DNA from: Planococcus citri
Taxonomy: Eukaryota; Arthropoda; Insecta; Hemiptera; Pseudococcidae
Assembly: GCF_950023065.1 (NCBI RefSeq)
Contig: NC_088678.1
Location: 38,864,580 to 38,928,579 of the forward strand
Reading direction: 5' to 3'
Length of the DNA: 64,000 bases
Under the pieces are notes generated by a model. The model was not told the DNA's origin. It searched no databases and worked only from the letters and a program-made list of their open reading frames with translations. A program made the translations under genes and the position numbers. The number at the start of each line of letters is the position of its first letter. Position 1 is the first letter of the stretch. Shown here piece by piece: positions 60,363 through 64,000 of this stretch.

Positions 60363-61019
60363 TTTTTTGAAAAATGCAACTAAAGTTACACGTTGATTTT
60401 GAATAATTTGAAAGGCTTAAAGGATGCGTTCAAATACGAGCTTTTTTCGATTCAGCCCCAGTCCCTGTGATCTCCTCCCCTCCAACAATTGTCTTCAATA
60501 CAGTTTAAAAAAAAAATTGAAAAGAAAGGACGAAAAGTTATGATAATTTTGGATGACTTGTCGATTTTCTCTCTACCTTTCATTTTAAGAAAATTGACCT
60601 ACCAGGAGACACTGAGGGTAGAAATCTATAAAATATAAAAATAGATATAGTCTTTGTCTTATCGTTCAATTCGCTGGAACAATTTTCCTATTAATTCAAT
60701 GTTGGCCCATAAAATTCAAAATTCGTCGTTTTCGTTTTAAAAGTGAATATGGCTCATTTTGACAATTTCCAATATTTTGTGTTAATTTTAATTTCTTTTC
60801 CAGTATAAAAAAATCCGCTTTCATAACATCGCGTTTAGAGAGACGAAAAATAAAATTTTTGTTGAAGATGAAACGAAACAATGCAAAACAGACGATAATT
60901 TCGAACATGATCGATGAAGTAAATAATGTAGATTTTCGACTTTCGATCAATCGATTTTCGATCAAGTAGGGGTTTTGTTTTCAAGTTAAAATGCGAAATT
61001 TCATTTAAAATCTTATTTG
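60363..61019. other. Intergenic, nothing recognised
   Basis: AT-rich spacer. ATCGATT-type words begin at about 60935 and lead into the tandem repeat block. Confidence 0.45.
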
Positions 61020-61880
61020 ATCATATGAAATCAAAAGTCGCAAATAAATCGATTTTTGGGGATTCGATTTATCGATTTTTCGATCATAATCAACTTTTGA
61101 TCCAAAAGTTAATTTTTGAAGAAAAAATTCATTTTCTGTTTCAAATACTTATGTTCGATCATATGAGATCTAAAATCGCAAATGAGTCAATTTTTGGAAT
61201 TCGATTTATCAATTTTTGATCCGCAAATTCATTTTTGAAAAAATATGATTCTCCGCTTTCAAACATCTTTGATCATATGAGATCGAAAATCGCAAATTAA
61301 TCGATTTTTGGGACTCGATTTATCAAATTCGTATCATGATCAACTTTTGATCCGGAAGTCAATTTTCGAAGAAAAAACTTATTTTACATTTCAAATATTC
61401 ATGTTCGATCGCATGAGATTTAAAATTGCAAATGAATCGATTTTTGGGATTCGATTTATCGATTTTCGATCCGCAAATTCATTTTTGAAAGAATATGATT
61501 CTCCATTTTCAAACATCTATGATCATATGAGATCGAAAATCGCCAATTAATCGATTTTTGGGATTCGATTTATCGAATTCCTATCGTGATCAACTTTTGA
61601 TCCGGAAGTCAATTTTCGAAGAAAAAACTTATTTTCCATTTCAAATAGGTACTTATATGTTCGATCGCGTGAGATTAATAATTGCAAATGAATCGATTTT
61701 TGGGATTCGATTTATCGATTTCCGACTTGCAAATACATTTTCGAAGAAAAACTTGAGTTTCCATTTCCAAACATAAGTTTGATCAATGATCATAAAAGAT
61801 CAAAAATCGCAAATGAACCGATTTTTAGCATTTGATAAGTCGATTTCGGATTTAATGGCCTATTTTCGAGGCTAAAATTA
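61020..61880. repeat. Satellite-like block with 250-bp higher-order unit
   Basis: Two related monomers alternate: a ~137-bp A type starting at 61020, 61270 and 61520, and a ~113-bp B type starting at 61157, 61407 and 61662, each opening with GATC(A/G)(T/C)(A/G)TGA. All contain AATCGATTTTTGGGATTCGA followed by TTTATCGA. A and B differ in the second half (GATCAACTTTTGATCCGGAA against GATCCGCAAATTCATTTTTG). Equal types are closer to each other than A is to B, giving an AB higher-order repeat of about 250 bp, a little over three copies, decaying to the right. Confidence 0.88.
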
Positions 61881-63222
61881 ATTTTTTTCATTCCGAACAT
61901 AATTCATCAATGGGATCAAAAATTGTGAGTGAATCAATTTTCGATCCAGAGACCCTGATTTTTTTTTTCGTTTCTCCTCATTTTTTCGTACAAGACATGA
62001 CTTTTTCCCCCCAAAAAACGTCTTCTTCCGTAACAATTTTTTGAAAATGTCGACTTTTTCATCACAAGGAATAAATTTTTGGAAAATCGAGTCTTATGGA
62101 AAAAATCAAGAGAAACAAAATTACAGGGCATGAATTTCCCTTCCCATGATGTTTTTGTTTGTTTGTTCGGAACTACCCTCTGTGATTGACACAATTTTTC
62201 AAAAAATTTCCAATTCTTATTTTTTAGGTAGGTAAGTACGTAAGTATCTGTTTTTATCTGTCCAATTTCATTATTTTTCAAATTGAAAACATTACTTACT
62301 TTTACATAATTATATGTTGAGACTATTTTATCAATCCTTATTTTTTTTATCACCGATAATTTTTATTGTAGATAACTTATCAGGGTTTCTCATTTCAAAA
62401 CTTTTCTTGGATTTTCAAGATTTTGGCAAACGTCTCAAAATTATTGTAAAGTCTGCATAAATTTTCATAAAAATGGCGTAAAATATGAAAATAAACAACA
62501 ATTTTTGACCTAGCTTTTTCGAGAAGGGTACTGCCTATGTGCATTTTTTTTTCTGAATTCAGTGATAAAAATGTAAGGATGTAACTATAGACAATTCAAA
62601 TTGCCACCAAGTTTGCTCTCTTGAGAAATTCTCAATTTTTGTACGAAAAATTTTGAATTTTAAGAGGTCTAAATTCCTCAAGTTCATTCGTTGTAAGGTA
62701 GTCAACATTTTAAATTTCATCATTAAACCTACCTACCTATCCTCAGCTCAAACTTTTTTGATCTCCAATTTCAAAATTTCAAAAAAAAACACCAATTCTG
62801 CACCAACAGTCCTCAATTTCAACAAATGGAATAAAAGTATCCTATAATTTCGATTATTTCATTTTCGGTCTCAAGGTTCTTCATTTTTCACCTGTCTTTC
62901 CTGTTCAGTCACCATGTTTTCAATTTTTCAGCGCAAGAATTCCACAATTTCCGCCAAAATAATTAAAAATCAATTTTTCAATTTCCTGCAAACGTGATCT
63001 CTCAAAATTCAGCAGTACTAATGCAGCTCTTCCAACATCCCTTAATTCTCCTCTTCAAAAACCCACCATCTCAAATCTACAAAAAAAACACCCCCAAAAT
63101 CACTTACAATCTTCTCCATATTGCGATGTCATTTGCATCCGGCGAACACTTTTGGTTCACGAGGCTGAAAAAGCTTGCTCCACATGAGTCATGCACCGCA
63201 CATCACAGGTATCCGATTTCAA
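61881..63222. other. Intergenic, nothing recognised
   Basis: AT-rich until about 63100, where composition changes towards GC ahead of the putative promoter region. Confidence 0.4.

Positions 63223-63253
<31 letters not shown>
63223..63253. repeat. (ACACCG)n hexanucleotide repeat
   Basis: Five tandem copies. The + strand would read Thr-Pro repeats, but no coding support exists. Confidence 0.85.
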
Positions 63254-63649
63254 ATCGTGTTCGGTACCCGAACAACACACGCGACAAAATGGACAAAATT
63301 TTCGATCACGATCACATCAAGACGCAACACGTCGCGATCATAAACTCGCGCCAAAGCATCGATTTCGTCAATAAAAAGTGAATTTCCGACACGTCTGGTA
63401 ACGTGAAAACGAACGCGAACGCGTTTACCGAAAGGCTATCCACTCTCCTTGAACTTGTACTCGCGGCAAAGCACTCGCGGTATCAACGTCGCATACCTGT
63501 TCTTGCTCTTGGGAGTTGGACACAAGTGTATTAAGAGTAAGTATATGAGAGACAGAGAGACAGCAGCAGACCGCAACAACCTAAGGAGGTAATAGCTCGC
63601 GAGACCGAGAGGAAAATAACCACCACGCGTTCGCCAAGAATTCACTTAC

Positions 63650-63930
63650 CTATACTTGGCTTACACAAGCACACTCAGCAACAAGAAAGAAGCAAGGTAA
63701 GGTTAAGAGAAGAAAATCAAGAGATGAAAAAAAAACAATAGACGGTAACATACGCGCGCGCTTCAAGTAACCGATACTGGATGTTGAAGCGTTACCGACG
63801 ACGACGACGACGACGCCGGCCAAGTCGTTTAGTTCATTGTTTTGTTTTGTTTTTTTTTCTTCTCTCTTCTTCTTCTTCATGTACTCGCATTTATATACCT
63901 AGTGACCCATATCCCATCGGTTTTATATAC
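63650..63930 (-). promoter_or_regulatory. Putative promoter and 5' exon of a minus-strand gene
   Basis: On the minus strand TATATAAAA (63921-63929) and a second TATATAAAT (about 63889-63897) are followed by a GC-richer stretch with a (CGT/CGA)n run, then a consensus donor CAAGTATAG|GTAAGT with the exon ending at 63650. A 76-codon minus ORF there stops at the donor and is read as untranslated. The gene body is not identified. Confidence 0.35.
63795..63815. repeat. (CGA)n trinucleotide run
   Basis: About seven GAC/CGA units inside the GC-rich putative 5' exon. Confidence 0.8.
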
Positions 63931-64000
63931 CTTTGGATGCGGCACGGACGTTTTGTAGGTATTTTTCTTTTTCTTACACTTGCATTACTCAACACGTTGT

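Noticed and set aside
61025..61776. Three ORFs with similar peptides (ANESIFGIRFI...)
   Set aside because: They arise from the 250-bp tandem repeat, whose unit length is close to a multiple of three in places; no start context or conserved domain.
61020..61880. CRISPR-like array
   Set aside because: Repeats are long, adjacent, diverged and without unique spacers; the setting is a eukaryotic nuclear genome.
63157..63381. ORFs over the ACACCG repeat (Thr-Pro or Arg-Cys repeats)
   Set aside because: Low-complexity translation of a hexanucleotide repeat on both strands with no supported gene structure.
63650..63880. 76-codon minus ORF with a poly-Val run
   Set aside because: The Val run is the CGA microsatellite and the stop coincides with a splice donor; more likely 5' UTR.

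Overview
The window is AT-rich animal nuclear DNA. It has long GT-AG introns, dispersed TAGGTA/TACCTA words, and many short non-autonomous transposons. The protein families and the tetranucleotide bias suggest an insect, possibly a sap-feeding hemipteran such as an aphid or mealybug; that placement is inference. No bacterial gene organisation, CRISPR array or complete tRNA/rRNA gene was seen.

The main gene is a phospholipase C epsilon (PLCE1/plc-1 type) on the + strand. Seventeen consecutive exons (1549-34869) join in frame and give about 1,748 codons plus a stop. In order they encode the RasGEF (CDC25) domain, a PH-like segment, EF-hand region, the catalytic PLC X box with both histidines, an acidic linker, the Y box, C2 and two RA domains. 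The 5' exons lie before the window. Its introns hold most of the repeats: a decayed LINE with a 532-bp MITE nested in it (3.5-5.6 kb), a tRNA-like SINE followed by an 18-bp minisatellite (9.1-10.1 kb), a tandem duplication (10.4-11.0 kb), an unusual palindromic element with LTR-type ends and a tRNA-Lys primer-binding motif (17.5-18.3 kb), two oppositely oriented copies of a TA-flanked MITE (18.6 and 22.3 kb), a fold-back element (22.8-23.9 kb), a pogo-like MITE (24.2-24.7 kb) and a composite inverted repeat (27.8-29.1 kb).

From 36 to 44 kb the DNA is intergenic. It carries two large fold-back elements (36.7-37.8 kb and 38.7-40.3 kb, the latter a 1.63-kb near-palindrome), one unrecognised 61-codon ORF, and simple sequence. 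A minus-strand gene at 44.4-46.4 kb (probably with a first exon near 46.7 kb) encodes a secreted or membrane-anchored, low-complexity protein of unknown function.

From 47 to 63 kb there is no confidently assigned gene. It holds a 927-bp TA-flanked MITE with an internal duplication, a possible orphan exon at 52.2 kb, the second copy of the AATT-flanked MITE (59.7-60.4 kb) and a satellite-like block with a 250-bp higher-order unit (61.0-61.9 kb). The last kilobase is richer in GC and looks like the promoter and first exon of a minus-strand gene whose body is not resolved. The genes show no sign of acting together; the window is best read as one large signalling gene, one lineage-specific secreted gene, and a dense sample of this genome's non-autonomous elements.
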